DNA of 64,000 nucleotides from Rhizobium mayense (GCF_030272705.1 NZ_JARFYM010000003.1:248001-312000), one strand, 5' to 3'; positions 10,475-22,507 are shown, counted from the stretch's first letter. Numbers and translations are program-made. Notes: generated by a model from the sequence alone, not told the origin.

Positions 10475-10485
10475 CCGGGTTTTTT
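10454..10485. terminator. Bidirectional intrinsic terminator between lpxB and gltA
   Basis: A perfect 11-bp stem (AAAAAACCCGG at 10454-10464 with CCGGGTTTTTT at 10475-10485) surrounds a 10-base loop that contains the lpxB stop codon. The A tract on one side and T tract on the other give a U-run in both directions, so it can end both lpxB (+) and gltA (-) transcripts. Confidence 0.9.
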
Positions 10486-10503
10486 GTTGGCTTGCTTTTC
10501 GGT

Positions 10504-11793
10504 TTAACGCTTGGAAACCGGAACGTATTCGCGCTGTCCTGCGCCGATGTAGAGCTGGCGCGGGCGACCGATACGCTGATCCGGGTCTTCGATCATTTCG
10601 TTCCACTGAGCGATCCAGCCAACCGTGCGAGCAAGAGCGAACAGCACCGTGAACATGGTGGTGGGGAAGCCCAGAGCCTTCAGCGTAATGCCGGAATAGA
10701 AATCGACGTTCGGGTAAAGCTTCTTTTCGATGAAATAATCATCGGTCAATGCGATACGCTCGAGTTCGATCGCGATGTCGAGCAACGGATCGTCCTTGAT
10801 GCCGAGTTCGCCGAGGACTTCGTGCGCCGTCTTCTGCATGATCTTGGCGCGCGGATCGTAGTTCTTGTAGACGCGGTGGCCAAAGCCCATCAGGCGGAAC
10901 GGATCGTTCTTGTCCTTGGCGCGGGCGATATATTCAGGAATGCGATCGACAGTGCCGATTTCCGTCAGCATGTTCAGCGCAGCTTCGTTCGCGCCGCCAT
11001 GGGCTGGGCCCCAGAGGCAGGCGATGCCGGCAGCGATGCAAGCGAACGGGTTGGCGCCGGAAGAGCCGGCGAGGCGAACCGTCGAGGTCGACGCGTTCTG
11101 TTCGTGATCGGCGTGCAGGATGAAAATGCGGTCCATGGCGCGTGCGAGCACCGGGTTGACCACATATTCCTCGCAGGGCACGGCGAAGCACATGCGCAGG
11201 AAGTTCGACGCGTAGTCGAGATCGTTCTTCGGGTAAACGAAAGGCTGGCCGATATGGTACTTGTAGGCCATGGCGGCCAGCGTCGGCATCTTGGCGATCA
11301 TGCGCAGGCTGGCAACCATGCGCTGGTGCGGATCGGTGATGTCGGTCGAGTCGTGATAGAAAGCCGACAGAGCGCCGACGCAGCCGCACATAACAGCCAT
11401 CGGATGCGCATCGCGGCGGAATCCGGTAAAGAAGCGGGACATCTGCTCATGCACCATCGTGTGGTGCACGACGCGATAGTCGAAGTCCTTCTTCTGGGCC
11501 GCAGTCGGCAATTCGCCGTAGAGCAGCAGGTAGCAGACTTCAAGGAAATCGCCGTGTTCGGCAAGCTGTTCGATCGGATAACCGCGATGCAGCAAAACGC
11601 CTTCGTCGCCATCAATAAAGGTGATGCTGGATTCGCACGACGCGGTCGAGGTGAAGCCAGGATCGTAAGTGAAAGTGGAGGTGTTCTTATAAAGGGCACC
11701 AATATCAATGACACTCGGGCCGATGGTTCCGGTTTTCACCGGCAACTCCACCGTCTTTTCACCCCAAGTTAGTTTCGCGCTTTGTTCCGTCAT
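10504..11793 (-). CDS. gltA: Citrate synthase
   Basis: Condenses acetyl-CoA and oxaloacetate at the entry of the TCA cycle. At 429 aa it has the size of the hexameric type I bacterial enzyme. The active-site region [17 protein letters not shown] with its catalytic His, and the segments [34 protein letters not shown] and [14 protein letters not shown], are intact. The start ATG has a strong GGAGGAT ribosome-binding site nine bases upstream. It is convergent with lpxB and divergent from the ComEC-like gene. Confidence 0.97.
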   Translation of the reverse strand: MTEQSAKLTWGEKTVELPVKTGTIGPSVIDIGALYKNTSTFTYDPGFTSTASCESSITFIDGDEGVLLHRGYPIEQLAEHGDFLEVCYLLLYGELPTAAQKKDFDYRVVHHTMVHEQMSRFFTGFRRDAHPMAVMCGCVGALSAFYHDSTDITDPHQRMVASLRMIAKMPTLAAMAYKYHIGQPFVYPKNDLDYASNFLRMCFAVPCEEYVVNPVLARAMDRIFILHADHEQNASTSTVRLAGSSGANPFACIAAGIACLWGPAHGGANEAALNMLTEIGTVDRIPEYIARAKDKNDPFRLMGFGHRVYKNYDPRAKIMQKTAHEVLGELGIKDDPLLDIAIELERIALTDDYFIEKKLYPNVDFYSGITLKALGFPTTMFTVLFALARTVGWIAQWNEMIEDPDQRIGRPRQLYIGAGQREYVPVSKR

Positions 11794-12071
11794 GCTGATC
11801 CTCCAAGATTTGGCGGGATTGACGCCTTAAAAAGCGCCAAAAGGTTAAGCGACTACCGATTAGCTATATGATCCAGAGCCTAATGCCAAGTTATCCTTAC
11901 GCCTATTTGTGCAATGCAGTATCAACTTTTGGGCACTGCGATAGGCAGGTCTGCCCAGTTCATCCGCAGATTGCCGTCATTTCTTGACGTTTAGGCCGAT
12001 TTCGGTTGAATTCACCTGATGGTGACGGCAAAAATCTCGTTATAGCTGTAGTTTTGCGTGGGTGCGGGCGA
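11794..12071. other. Divergent intergenic region gltA / comEC
   Basis: About 280 bases carrying the start signals of gltA (-) and of the ComEC-like gene (+). No gene is seen. An AT-rich patch, ATTAGCTATATGAT around 11860-11873, could hold a promoter element for gltA, but no clear -35/-10 pair was identified with confidence. Confidence 0.5.
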
Positions 12072-14531
12072 ATGCCTAATTTAGAGGCACGGGATCAGCC
12101 GGCGGATAGCCGGGGTTTTGCTGCGGTGGCCGTGCGTGACCGTGGTAAGACGACCGTTATTTTTCGCATCAAGGCGACCCAACCGGAGCGGACGCAGGAT
12201 CACGCGCCGCTTACTGCGCGTCTCCGTCTCGCGGCGAACAGCATCCGACTCACCCTTTACCATTTGGCCGAAGAAGAGGCAGCGCATGGCCGCGCAGTGC
12301 TCTTTGCTCCCGTCTATATCGGCGCCGGCGCGATTTTTTGGTTCACGGCTGGTGCCGATCCGCCGCCGCAGACTGTCTTTGCCGCTCTCCTGATTTTCGC
12401 GGTCAGTTTCTTCCTCAAGCAGGAGGCGGGCCGGGTGCTGCGGCACTTGCTGCTTGCCGGCATGCTGCTGAGCGCCGGCATGGCTTTGGCGCAATGCGAA
12501 ACGTGGCGCGCATCGACCGTAATGCTCGATTCCGCGGTGACCACCACTATCACCGGGCGGATTGAGCGGCGCGAAGCCGACGACAAGGGGCGTTGGCGCT
12601 ACGTCGTCGCCATCGAGGCAACGGAAAAGCCGGCTATTCGGCGGCCGCCAGAGCGGGTCACCATTTTTGTGCGCAAGCAGCCGCAGCCATTCGAACTTGG
12701 CGATCGCATCCAGGGTAGGGCGCGGTTGACTCCGCCAGCCGGACCGGCCTTGCCGGGTCTCAACGATTTTGCCTTCAGCGCCTATTTCGACGGTATCGGT
12801 GCAAACGGCTTTGCTTATGGAATGCCGACATTGTTGTCACCAGCCAGTGATGTTGCTGAGGGATCTGTTCTCGACAAGGCGGATATCTGGCTTGCTGGCT
12901 TGCGCAGCAGCATCGGCGACAGAATCAGAACGCTGCTGCCTGGCGACACCGGCGCTTTTGCGGCCTCGCTTGTCACCGATGAGAGACGAGCGATCTCGGA
13001 GGATACGACGGAGGCGCTGCGCACCTCGGGCCTTGCGCATATCATCGCCATCTCCGGCCTGAACATGGCTCTTTCCGCGGGCATCTTCTATGTCGGCCTG
13101 CGCTATGGCCTCAGCCTGTTTTTCGGTGTGGCACAGGCCTGGCCAACAAAAAAGATCGCCGCCTTCGGCGCGCTGATCACGGTGACTGCCTATTACCTCA
13201 TTTCCGGTTTCGGTGTATCGGCCGAACGCGCTTTCATCATGATGGCGATCATGCTGGTCGCCGTGCTTTTCGACCGCCCATCCATCAGCCTTCGCAACGT
13301 GGCGCTGTCGGCGATCGTCATCCTCATTCTGTCGCCGTCGCAGGCGCTCGGTCCAAGTTTCCAGATGTCCTACTCAGCGACCCTGGCATTAGTGTCAGGC
13401 TATTCGCTCTGGACGAGGAGACGCCATCGGGAAAGTGTACACTCCCGGTTCCAGCTCATGCGTCCGCTGCTCTTCATCTCACGTTTCTTCGGAGGCATAT
13501 TGTCGACCTCCTTTATCGGCGGCGCGTCGACGGCAATTTTCTCGATAGAACATTTTCACCGGTTGGCGACATATGGTCTCGTTGCCAATTTGGCGGCCAT
13601 GCCGGTCGTCTCCTTTGTCGTCATGCCGTTTGGCATGGCGGCGACGCTGCTAATGCCATTCGGGATCGATGCTCCCTTTTGGCAAGTCACCGGTGCGGGA
13701 CTCGACGTCGTCATCATCATTGCCAAAACGGTTGCCGCTTGGGGCGGCAATATTCCCTTCGGGCGACTGCCGGTCTGGCTGTTCCCGACAATTATCGCCG
13801 GTTTCCTGTTGATGACCCTGTTGAGGACGTGGCTGCGGCATACAGGTGCGCTTCTGATCATCGCTTCGGTCGCAATCGTGGCGCTCAGCCCCGATGCGCG
13901 AAAGTCCGACCTGATAATTTCCGAAGACGGCACTTTGGTCGCCCTGCTACGAAATGGTGCGTTCACGACCAACCGCGAAAAGCCGCCCGATTTCATCTTC
14001 GAGCAATGGCAACGAGCGCTGGCGATCACCGAGCAGCACCCGCCGCTTCTACTTCCGCCTGACAATCAGTTACCCAAGATCAACAAATCGGACACCCATC
14101 GCCGCCTCAGTTCCGACGAACAGACTGCGGTGCGAAAGGCGATGGATGCGGCACTGGACAATGCGGGTGACGGTGGCTTTGCGTGCCAGAAGCGGGAATG
14201 GTGCGTGGCAATACTGGATAATGGCGACATGCTTGTCACTATCGAAAACGCTGCCTATCTTGCCCCGGCCTGTGACACCGCCAATATCGTCGTCACTCCC
14301 ATCCGGCTGCGTCTCGATCGCTGCCGCTCCGGCGCGAGGCTTTTCACGGGCGCAACGCTACGCAGGACCGGCTCCATCGAGATGGACCTCAGCGCCGACA
14401 AACCGACAACAACAACTGCGTTTCAAGCTTTGGTTCGGCCATGGAACATGCACCGCGCCTATGATTGGCGATCGGGCACGTTCGGAGCGCCGATCGCACC
14501 GGTGTCGCCGGTTAGTGATAACGGCGAATAA
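12072..14531 (+). CDS. ComEC/Rec2-family membrane protein
   Basis: Polytopic inner-membrane protein of about 819 aa related to the DNA-uptake channel ComEC. Residues roughly 60-270 hold N-terminal membrane helices and a soluble DUF4131-like domain ([20 protein letters not shown]). The Competence domain follows, with the hallmark [21 protein letters not shown] and [27 protein letters not shown]. The C-terminal part (about 150 aa) is less conserved; I do not see an intact metallo-beta-lactamase motif, as is usual in rhizobial versions. The start is uncertain: the frame opens at a TTG at 12006; ATG 12072 is chosen. The 3' end overlaps convergent lexA by 20 bp. Confidence 0.88.
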   Translation: MPNLEARDQPADSRGFAAVAVRDRGKTTVIFRIKATQPERTQDHAPLTARLRLAANSIRLTLYHLAEEEAAHGRAVLFAPVYIGAGAIFWFTAGADPPPQTVFAALLIFAVSFFLKQEAGRVLRHLLLAGMLLSAGMALAQCETWRASTVMLDSAVTTTITGRIERREADDKGRWRYVVAIEATEKPAIRRPPERVTIFVRKQPQPFELGDRIQGRARLTPPAGPALPGLNDFAFSAYFDGIGANGFAYGMPTLLSPASDVAEGSVLDKADIWLAGLRSSIGDRIRTLLPGDTGAFAASLVTDERRAISEDTTEALRTSGLAHIIAISGLNMALSAGIFYVGLRYGLSLFFGVAQAWPTKKIAAFGALITVTAYYLISGFGVSAERAFIMMAIMLVAVLFDRPSISLRNVALSAIVILILSPSQALGPSFQMSYSATLALVSGYSLWTRRRHRESVHSRFQLMRPLLFISRFFGGILSTSFIGGASTAIFSIEHFHRLATYGLVANLAAMPVVSFVVMPFGMAATLLMPFGIDAPFWQVTGAGLDVVIIIAKTVAAWGGNIPFGRLPVWLFPTIIAGFLLMTLLRTWLRHTGALLIIASVAIVALSPDARKSDLIISEDGTLVALLRNGAFTTNREKPPDFIFEQWQRALAITEQHPPLLLPPDNQLPKINKSDTHRRLSSDEQTAVRKAMDAALDNAGDGGFACQKREWCVAILDNGDMLVTIENAAYLAPACDTANIVVTPIRLRLDRCRSGARLFTGATLRRTGSIEMDLSADKPTTTTAFQALVRPWNMHRAYDWRSGTFGAPIAPVSPVSDNGE

Positions 14532-15234
14532 GGCCGACGAGCTTGCCCTGCACTTTGACGCGATCCGGTCCGAAGATGCGGGTTTCATAAGCCGGGTTCG
14601 CCGCTTCAAGCGCGATCGAGGCACCCTTGCGGCGGAAGCGCTTCAACGTTGCCTCTTCATCGTCGACAAGAGCGACAACGATATCGCCGGGATTAGCTGT
14701 CGTGGCATTGCGGATAATAACCGTGTCGCCGTCAAAGATGCCGGCATCGATCATCGAATCGCCCTTGACCTCGAGCGCGTAATGTTCGCCCGAACCGAGC
14801 ATGTCGGCCGGAACGGTGATGTCATGGGTATTGTTCTGGATCGCGGAGATCGGCACGCCGGCGGCAATGCGGCCCATGACCGGCACGGAGACGGAACTGT
14901 TGTTTTCCTCATTCGCCGGCCTGGCAGGCGCGGGTGGCGGTACCAGCTGTGGTTTGCCAAGGCTGCCCTCAATGACGCTCGGCGAAAAGCCGCGGCGTGG
15001 CTGAAGACTTGGACTATAGGCTTCGGGCAGTTTGATGACCTCCAGCGCGCGGGCCCGGTTCGGCAGGCGGCGGATGAAGCCACGCTCTTCCAAAGCGGTG
15101 ATGAGGCGGTGAATGCCGGATTTGGACGCGAGGTCCAACGCATCCTTCATCTCATCGAAGGATGGCGGGACACCGGACTCCTTCATTCGTTCGTGAATGA
15201 AGAGAAGCAGTTCCTGCTGCTTGCGTGTCAACAT
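14512..15234 (-). CDS. lexA: LexA repressor, SOS regulator
   Basis: Represses DNA-repair genes and self-cleaves when stimulated by RecA filaments. The product is 240 aa from [17 protein letters not shown], the standard alphaproteobacterial start. The winged-helix N-terminal domain includes [15 protein letters not shown]. The cleavage site is Ala125-Gly126 (GRIAAGVP); the catalytic dyad is Ser160 (KGDSMID) and Lys198 (EATLKRF). The frame is open further upstream, but the LexA box at 15296-15310 lies there and shows that region is the promoter. Convergent with the ComEC-like gene. Confidence 0.97.
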   Translation of the reverse strand: MLTRKQQELLLFIHERMKESGVPPSFDEMKDALDLASKSGIHRLITALEERGFIRRLPNRARALEVIKLPEAYSPSLQPRRGFSPSVIEGSLGKPQLVPPPAPARPANEENNSSVSVPVMGRIAAGVPISAIQNNTHDITVPADMLGSGEHYALEVKGDSMIDAGIFDGDTVIIRNATTANPGDIVVALVDDEEATLKRFRRKGASIALEAANPAYETRIFGPDRVKVQGKLVGLIRRYH

Positions 15235-15295
15235 CGTCTTCGGACCCCAGAATTGAGAAAAGCGTGGTGAAACAAATCCAGAACGGACACTATAT

Positions 15296-15310
15296 GTTCC
15301 ATATGTGTTC
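15296..15310. promoter_or_regulatory. LexA (SOS) box upstream of lexA
   Basis: Sequence GTTC-CATATGT-GTTC: two GTTC half-sites in direct repeat with exactly 7 bases between, the alphaproteobacterial LexA consensus GTTC-N7-GTTC. It lies 62 bases before the lexA start codon, so lexA is very likely autoregulated. Confidence 0.9.
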
Positions 15311-15653
15311 CGCAAGCCCTTAAATTTTGGTGAAGGTTTTGTAAGCGCATCAAATAAATAAGAACATAACAGGTCCCAGGCGGACGGTTTTTCGCGATAC
15401 GCATGCGTTAACAAACGGAAATATAAGCAGAATCTGACGCAGAGAAATTTTTTCGCTGGAAACCCGAATGTCTCCAAACCGATGAAAAACCGATGCCAAT
15501 TGCGCAATAAGCTCTTTGGAGGACGATATTCTCCGAAGGACGGAGGGCAAGCTGGGAGAGCCGAATCTAAGTAAAAGCGCGAGCGTGGGAGATCGGGCGA
15601 CCCCCAACAAGATCTGGCGCGAATTCAAGAGGTTGGGTGGATTTTGAAATTTG
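15311..15653. other. Intergenic region lexA / DUF2721 gene, no gene seen
   Basis: About 340 bases between the lexA operator and the DUF2721 gene stop. A 92-codon open frame on the minus strand (15350-15628) has no recognisable domain or ribosome-binding site and is not called. No strong terminator was found for the minus-strand gene to its right. Confidence 0.5.
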
Positions 15654-16127
15654 TCATAACCGCTCGCGCCGGTGCTCGATCAAGGCGCGGTCATTGGCGA
15701 TCTGCTTCAGCATGCTGCGACCGGCCAGGAACATCTCAAAGAGAAAGGCCGCAAAGGCGCCCATGAGGGCGACAACGGCAAGACCGAAAAACCAGAGCAG
15801 CAGCTGCTCGCGAAACTGCTGACGAATCGCTCCGCTCATGAGGCCGAGCGTGGCCAGACATGTGAATACGCCCGATACCGTGCCGAGGAGGACGGCAATC
15901 TCCAGTGCCAAAGTTCGCCGGCGCAGATAATAGAGTTGCAGCAGCTTTGCTTCATCCGAATTGTCTGAGATCACCCGCTCAAAAAGGCTGTTCACCCGAT
16001 CCGAGACGCGAGCGAGTCTGGTCGAGAAGACATTGAGGCACCCGGCTGTACCAGCAAGCAGAAAGACTGGCGTCAATGCTACCTGGATAACGTGTGCAGC
16101 ATCGGGTGTTAGCTGGTCGCTCAGCAC
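15654..16127 (-). CDS. DUF2721 domain membrane protein
   Basis: Conserved protein of unknown function, 157 aa. Three hydrophobic segments are visible: about residues 14-33 (VIQVALTPVFLLAGTAGCLNVF), 73-96 (LALEIAVLLGTVSGVFTCLATLGL) and 108-133 (LLLWFFGLAVVALMGAFAAFLFEMFLAG). Between the first two lies a charged segment, RLARVSDRVNSLFERV, typical of the family. It precedes or follows no obvious partner except the MscS-type channel upstream on the same strand, with a gap of about 50 bases that would allow co-transcription. Confidence 0.8.
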   Translation of the reverse strand: MLSDQLTPDAAHVIQVALTPVFLLAGTAGCLNVFSTRLARVSDRVNSLFERVISDNSDEAKLLQLYYLRRRTLALEIAVLLGTVSGVFTCLATLGLMSGAIRQQFREQLLLWFFGLAVVALMGAFAAFLFEMFLAGRSMLKQIANDRALIEHRRERL

Positions 16128-16177
16128 GTTCTGTCTCCTTCCGATCCAATGTCATCCGCCGAAATGACGCACACGTT

Positions 16178-18271
16178 TCACGTTCGCGGTGATGGCGATC
16201 TCGCCATTTGTTCACCCCACTTCTTCTGCAGTGTCAGAGCGGTGGCGTCGGATCTCTCCTCCCCAGCCACCTGAGCGCCCGGCTGAGCGAATTCGATGCC
16301 ATTTTCGATAAAGGCGTCGCGGATCATGGTATAGGCCTGCCGCCGAATGTAGGTCTGCCGGCCGGGGAGGGCGGTGAAGGCAAAGCTGAGTTCGACACCG
16401 AAATCGCCGATCTGCTCGACGCCCTTCATTTCTAGCGTCTCAAGGATCTGCGGGCCGATTTCCGGGTCCTCCTTCAATTGCTCTCCGATTTGCTTGATGA
16501 TCCTTTTTGCCTTGGCCACATCGGTGTTGAAGGGAAATCGAAGGAGGAATTTGTCGGTCACCCAGTCGCGGCTCATATTTTGGACCGCGCCGAGTTCACC
16601 GAACGGAACCGTGAACACCGGACCGCGATGATGCCGGAGCCTGACGGAGCGAAGGCTGAAGGATTCCACCGTTCCCATATAATTCCCGCTTTGAATGTAT
16701 TCTCCGACGCGGAAGGCATCGTCCATCAGGTAGAAAATGCCGCTGACAATATCCTTAACGAGCGTTTGCGAGCCGAAGCCTACGGCCACACCGAAAATTC
16801 CGGCTCCCGCTATCAGCGGTCCGATCTGCACGCCCATTTCAGCCAGTACGGTAAGGACGGCAGCGGCGATGACGACGGCTGCAAGCGCGTTGCGGAAGAT
16901 TGGCAGCAACGTGCGTAGACGGGTTGCACGCGCAGCTTCCGCGGATGGCGACGATGCGGCGCTGTCGACATCACCCATTTTTGCATCAATGTATGCCTTC
17001 GATAGTTGCCAGCAAAGATCGGCTAAAATCAGAATGATGATGCTCTTCAGCGCACCGCGGACCGCGGCGTCGATCGTCGGATTTTCTCTTGCGAGAATAT
17101 TGGGATTGTAGTGCCAGATGAATATGACCCAGGCCGAGGCCGCGACGATGACAATTGCCCGCGAGCCCCGAATGGCCAGCACCATACGCGCGCTGTTCTT
17201 GTCGTCGTTGGGCCAGTGTCCTTTTGCGAATGCCTCGGCCGTTCGACCGACGGCAGTGAGCAGCCTGGGAAGAACAATGAGATAGATTCCCGCCCAGAAG
17301 AGGCCGAGGAAGTTGATCGCCCAGAAAAACCAGAGGCAGATCATGTAAATCGAATAGAGGACGCTCACAACGGTTCGCTGTTCGGCAACAGTTGCATTTG
17401 CCGGTCGTCTCCAGACCGCCTCGATAGCAATTAGCAATAGGAGGATGGAGAAACCGTAGGAGATGATGGTTTCGACATCTCTGTCGACGGAGAGCGGTCT
17501 GGCCACCGAGGTGGTGGCGCCGGCGACCGCCAGAACGGCAATAAAGACACGAATCCTGCGCGTGCCGAAAGCCGACAGAGCGCCAGCGTCCGTCAACGGC
17601 TTACAGACGGCAAACGCCAGGCGGGCGATGATGAACGCCAGCAAATAAAACAGAATCACCACGTGTAGAAGCGGTGGCCAGTCGATCGCAAGGAAGACGG
17701 CGGAGCTGACAAGCGTGAAGGTGACCCACGGTCCGAATTCCCCTACCGCATATGCGACAAGAGGATTCTGAAATCGCGCCTTGACGACGGTTTTCTTGAA
17801 AAACCATTCTGCCGTGAAGCCGACACAGACCAATGCCGTGAACATCACAATGGCGGGCGCAAAGCCGCTATTCCTCGCTTGTTCCCGCACCCTGCTTGCT
17901 GCGGCAGCAATCTGCGCCGGTACGGTTGGAATGGCTGATCGCAGCGCCTGATATCGGGTGCGAGCCCGGGCCTCTCCGGTTTCGATCATGGTCTCGGCGA
18001 TTGCGGGTCTCTGCTGCTCGGCTGCCTGCCGCTTTTCCAGCCATTGGCGCAGTTCCGGATCGTTCATCAGGTGAAGCAGTTCCGACACCTTCGCAGGCAG
18101 GGGCGCGGGAGGCGTTTCCGGCGACTGTGCGTGGCAGGGCTGTTGCGTGATCGCCATGAAAAGAAAGGCAAATATGAAAGGGATCAAGCCATGGGAGAAG
18201 GCAAGAAAGAGACGAGCCGACAGAGACAAGATCGCGCGTGTGGGCGCCCCCTCGACGAGCATCAAGCGCAT
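16178..18271 (-). CDS. MscS-family mechanosensitive ion channel (large form)
   Basis: Inner-membrane channel of 697 aa that probably releases solutes on hypo-osmotic shock. The chosen ATG at 18271 (MRLMLVEGAPTRAIL) has a GGGGAG ribosome-binding site and gives a signal peptide ending near QQPCHAQ. A periplasmic helical region (residues about 45-120) is followed by many membrane helices. The MscS core has the pore-lining helix AGAGIFGVAVGFGSQTLVKDIVSGIFYLMDD and beta domain FRVGEYIQSGNYMGTVESFSLRSVRLR. The open frame extends 64 codons further upstream, but that part has no signal-like features. It is much larger than E. coli MscS (286 aa). Confidence 0.9.
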   Translation of the reverse strand: MRLMLVEGAPTRAILSLSARLFLAFSHGLIPFIFAFLFMAITQQPCHAQSPETPPAPLPAKVSELLHLMNDPELRQWLEKRQAAEQQRPAIAETMIETGEARARTRYQALRSAIPTVPAQIAAAASRVREQARNSGFAPAIVMFTALVCVGFTAEWFFKKTVVKARFQNPLVAYAVGEFGPWVTFTLVSSAVFLAIDWPPLLHVVILFYLLAFIIARLAFAVCKPLTDAGALSAFGTRRIRVFIAVLAVAGATTSVARPLSVDRDVETIISYGFSILLLLIAIEAVWRRPANATVAEQRTVVSVLYSIYMICLWFFWAINFLGLFWAGIYLIVLPRLLTAVGRTAEAFAKGHWPNDDKNSARMVLAIRGSRAIVIVAASAWVIFIWHYNPNILARENPTIDAAVRGALKSIIILILADLCWQLSKAYIDAKMGDVDSAASSPSAEAARATRLRTLLPIFRNALAAVVIAAAVLTVLAEMGVQIGPLIAGAGIFGVAVGFGSQTLVKDIVSGIFYLMDDAFRVGEYIQSGNYMGTVESFSLRSVRLRHHRGPVFTVPFGELGAVQNMSRDWVTDKFLLRFPFNTDVAKAKRIIKQIGEQLKEDPEIGPQILETLEMKGVEQIGDFGVELSFAFTALPGRQTYIRRQAYTMIRDAFIENGIEFAQPGAQVAGEERSDATALTLQKKWGEQMARSPSPRT

Positions 18272-18659
18272 GTCTCCCCGCAAGCACCCGATAAACCAAA
18301 TTAAAGTACTGCCGCGAAATAGAAGCAGCGGCAGATCGCTCTTTTGTCTTTCCGAACTCGGATGGTGAACGGCGCTAGCTCTGGACAATCCGAAACGGAA
18401 GAATGCGCATTTTTGTCTTGCCGTCGGGAAAGAGGCTTTCGGCGCTATCATCACCAGCATCAATTACCTGCGACTGCACTCCGGCTCATTTTGTTGCAGC
18501 ACGGTATGGATAGTGATCGAATTATTGTGCTTCGACAAGGGAGAGTTTCATGCCGGGGCATATGTAATTCGGCTAGTTTGCCAGGGTCTGTCGCAGCGCT
18601 TTCATCTTGAATTGAATGGCAGATGAGCGCAAACCTGCGGACGTGTGAAGGAAGAGACC
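18272..18659. other. Divergent intergenic region mscS-like / VOC gene
   Basis: Roughly 390 bases between two divergently oriented genes. No supported coding region, RNA gene or terminator was seen. It must contain both promoters, but no convincing -35/-10 pair was identified. Confidence 0.45.
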
Positions 18660-19547
18660 ATGACCTCATCGCCCCATCCGCTGGATCACCTCGTTTTGCC
18701 GACCGTCAATATCGCGGTGGTGCGGGAACGGCTAGGCAAGCTCGGTTTTACCGTCGCCGCCGAGGCGCGACATCCCTTCGGTACCGAGAACGCCTGTGTT
18801 TTCCTGTCCGACAAGACCTATCTGGAGCCCTTGGGTATCGCGTCACGCGAGCAGTACGAGACGAGTGTGGGGGAGGGCAATGTTTTCGTCGCCCGCGACC
18901 AGGCCTATCGTTTTCGCGTCGATGAAGAAGGATTTTCGGCCATCGTTTTCGGTACGGACGACGCGGTCGCCGATGACGAGCGGTTCCGGGCCAACGCCAT
19001 GTCGGCCGGAAACATGCTGGATTTTGCCCGGCCGATGCGTATGCCCGATGGGTCGGAAATGACGGCCGGTTTTCGCCTTGCTTTTGCGGCCGATCTGCGT
19101 TCGCCGGACTTCTTCACCTTCTGCTGCCAGCGCATCAATCCATTGCCGGCCGATCGCAGTTCCTTGGAGCGACATGCCAATGGCGTTACGGGTGTCGCAC
19201 GGGTTGCCATGTCGACGCCGAAGCCCGCAGCCTATCGCGGCTTTTTCGAACAGGTCGCCGATGGACCGAAGATATCGACGCATTCCTTCGGCATCACGGT
19301 CGAGACAGCCAATGCCAAGATCGACGTCCTGACCCCGGAAGGCATGGAAGCGTTTTACGATCTAACCGTGCCTGAGGACGATCCCGGCCTTCGGGCGCGG
19401 GCAATCCTTTTCAAGACCCGCGATCTTTCCGTGACATCGGCGCATTTGGCTGCTAACGGCGTCACATACACGCGTAAGAACAATCGTATTCTGGCTAAAC
19501 CCGCCCCAGGACAGGGGGCACTGTTTGCCTTCGAGGAGATAGCATGA
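18660..19547 (+). CDS. VOC (glyoxalase-like) superfamily protein
   Basis: Product of 295 aa with a vicinal-oxygen-chelate fold: the N-terminal [25 protein letters not shown] is typical of glyoxalase/bleomycin-resistance-like modules, and a second module begins near [25 protein letters not shown]. The exact substrate is unknown. The ATG at 18660 follows a GGAAGAG site; the frame opens 5 codons earlier at a GTG. Its stop overlaps the kdsA start (ATGA), so the two genes are translationally coupled, although no metabolic link is evident. Confidence 0.8.
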   Translation: MTSSPHPLDHLVLPTVNIAVVRERLGKLGFTVAAEARHPFGTENACVFLSDKTYLEPLGIASREQYETSVGEGNVFVARDQAYRFRVDEEGFSAIVFGTDDAVADDERFRANAMSAGNMLDFARPMRMPDGSEMTAGFRLAFAADLRSPDFFTFCCQRINPLPADRSSLERHANGVTGVARVAMSTPKPAAYRGFFEQVADGPKISTHSFGITVETANAKIDVLTPEGMEAFYDLTVPEDDPGLRARAILFKTRDLSVTSAHLAANGVTYTRKNNRILAKPAPGQGALFAFEEIA

Positions 19548-20383
19548 GCACCAATTCCGAAGTGATCGTCGGCGAGGGCGCATCCAAGGTTCTGTTTTCC
19601 AATACCGCCGGACTGTCGCTGATCGCTGGCCCCTGCCAGATGGAAAGCCGCGATCATGCCTTCATGATCGCCGGCGTGTTGAGGGAGTTGTGCGGCAAGC
19701 TCGGCATCGGCCTTGTCTATAAGTCGTCCTTCGACAAGGCGAACCGCACGTCGCTCTCCGGCAAGCGCGGCATGGGGCTGGAAAAATCCATGGAAGTCTT
19801 TGCCGATCTGAAGAAGGAGTTCGGTTTTCCGGTTCTGACCGACATCCATACAGAGGAACAGTGCGCCATCGTCGCCGAGACGGTCGATATTCTGCAGATC
19901 CCCGCTTTTCTGTCCCGACAGACCGACCTTCTTGTCGCCGCCGCCAAGACCGGCCGCGTCATCAACGTCAAGAAGGGTCAGTTCCTCGCGCCCTGGGACA
20001 TGAAGAACGTGCTGGCAAAGCTGAACGGCAGCGGCAACCCCAATGTGCTTCTGTGCGAGCGTGGTGCTTCCTTCGGTTACAACACGTTGGTCTCCGACAT
20101 GCGCTCGCTGCCAATCATGGCGGCGATGGGCGCGCCGGTGATTTTCGATGCGACTCATTCGGTGCAGCAGCCGGGTGGTCAGGGTGGTTCCACCGGTGGT
20201 GAACGTCGTTTCGTGGAGACCCTGGCACGTGCAGCGGTCGCCGTCGGCGTCGCGGGCGTCTTCGTCGAGACGCATGAAGATCCGGACAATGCCCCGTCTG
20301 ATGGCCCGAATATGGTCTACCTGAAGGACATGCCGCAGCTTTTGGAAAAGCTGCTTGCCTTCGACGCGATCGCCAAGGCCTGA
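19544..20383 (+). CDS. kdsA: 3-deoxy-8-phosphooctulonate synthase
   Basis: Condenses arabinose 5-phosphate with phosphoenolpyruvate to give KDO 8-phosphate for the LPS inner core. The product is 279 aa, a normal length. Family blocks: [45 protein letters not shown], the [12 protein letters not shown] segment, and [24 protein letters not shown]. Start overlaps the upstream VOC gene by 4 bases. eno, which makes phosphoenolpyruvate, follows 148 bases downstream. Confidence 0.97.
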   Translation: MSTNSEVIVGEGASKVLFSNTAGLSLIAGPCQMESRDHAFMIAGVLRELCGKLGIGLVYKSSFDKANRTSLSGKRGMGLEKSMEVFADLKKEFGFPVLTDIHTEEQCAIVAETVDILQIPAFLSRQTDLLVAAAKTGRVINVKKGQFLAPWDMKNVLAKLNGSGNPNVLLCERGASFGYNTLVSDMRSLPIMAAMGAPVIFDATHSVQQPGGQGGSTGGERRFVETLARAAVAVGVAGVFVETHEDPDNAPSDGPNMVYLKDMPQLLEKLLAFDAIAKA

Positions 20384-20489
20384 GAAATAAGAGGCATTCA
20401 ACAGGCTGACATTAAAATGCGCTACGCGGCCTGTAGCAGTGCCAAATCGCGGCGCGGATCGACATTGTAATTTCCGCGCCTTCGGTTAA

Positions 20490-21806
<1,317 letters not shown>

Positions 21807-21905
21807 TAGTTCATGCCCCTGAAAATCCGCAGGGTTTTCAGAAAGGCTTGTTCGCATCGGATAACGATCCGAGTCGCCTTATAAGCCAATATTTTCCTGA
21901 TCTTG

Positions 21906-21931
21906 AACCGCGCCTCCGGGCGCGGTTTTTT
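21906..21931 (+). terminator. Intrinsic terminator after eno
   Basis: Perfect 9-bp GC-rich stem (AACCGCGCC at 21906-21914 with GGCGCGGTT at 21919-21927), TCCG tetraloop, then a T-run to 21931. It lies about 100 bases after the eno stop. Confidence 0.9.
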
Positions 21932-21992
21932 GTTGGAAAAATGGCAGAGTCAACGGATGGTTAATCTCTCACGGCTAGTGTCTTCATGGATG

Positions 21993-22034
21993 TTTGATTT
22001 AGCGTGATCTTATCCGGAACCGCTTCGCATTTCC
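21993..22034 (+). repeat. Dispersed rhizobial intergenic repeat, copy 1
   Basis: The sequence TTTGATTTAGCGTGATCTTATCC followed by GGAACCGCTTCGCATTTCC resembles the segment at 27050-27091 (TTTGATTGAGTGCGATCTTAC...CCGCTCCATATCC) and, in reverse complement, part of 50958-51003 (GGAAAACCGCTTCGCACTTTTCC). Such short elements are scattered between rhizobial genes; function unknown. Confidence 0.6.
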
Positions 22035-22091
22035 GCCGCGCGGACCTGAGGTTCGGGATCATTCTCGGTAGAGCGTTTTGAGCAAGCGAGT

Positions 22092-22403
22092 ATGTGGACA
22101 AAATATCATAAGAAGCGAAAGTTCGGCCGTTTCATTCTTCCCGCCATCACGATCGCCTTCGTGAGCTATTTCGGCTATCACTGCATTCATGGCGACTACG
22201 GTCTGAAGGCAACCGAGGTCTTCGAGCAGCAGCGCATCGATCGCAGCAAGGAGCTCGCCGATCTCGTTGCCAAGCGCGAACACCTTGAAAAGGAAGTAGC
22301 TTTGCTCAGCGATGGCTCGCTGGACAAGGATATGCTCGATCAATATGCGCGCTATCAATTGACCTATTCCAAAGCCGACGAAATCGTTATCTTCAACAAA
22401 TAG
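22092..22403 (+). CDS. FtsB/DivIC-family septum formation initiator
   Basis: Small single-pass membrane protein of 103 aa. A cationic N-terminus (MWTKYHKKRKFGRF) is followed by one membrane helix (about residues 15-30), then a coiled coil (RIDRSKELADLVAKREHLEKEVALLSDG). This matches the FtsB/DivIC family, which with FtsL and FtsQ activates septal peptidoglycan synthesis. It lies between eno and the pyruvate dehydrogenase operon, the same place as in many proteobacteria (eno-ftsB). Confidence 0.88.
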   Translation: MWTKYHKKRKFGRFILPAITIAFVSYFGYHCIHGDYGLKATEVFEQQRIDRSKELADLVAKREHLEKEVALLSDGSLDKDMLDQYARYQLTYSKADEIVIFNK

Positions 22404-22507
22404 TCACAATTAACCGAATTTCAGTTAACAGCCTTTTTCATAAGCATATCAACCGCTTGTGAAGAATATGAGCCATGCAATTATAGCATTGCTGTGGCGA
22501 ACAATCT

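Noticed and set aside
13954-15270. 438-codon plus-strand frame crossing comEC and lexA
   Set aside because: It is out of frame with the ComEC-like gene and antisense to lexA, both of which have clear motifs.
15350-15628. 92-codon minus-strand frame upstream of lexA
   Set aside because: No ribosome-binding site or domain; located in an AT-rich promoter-like region.
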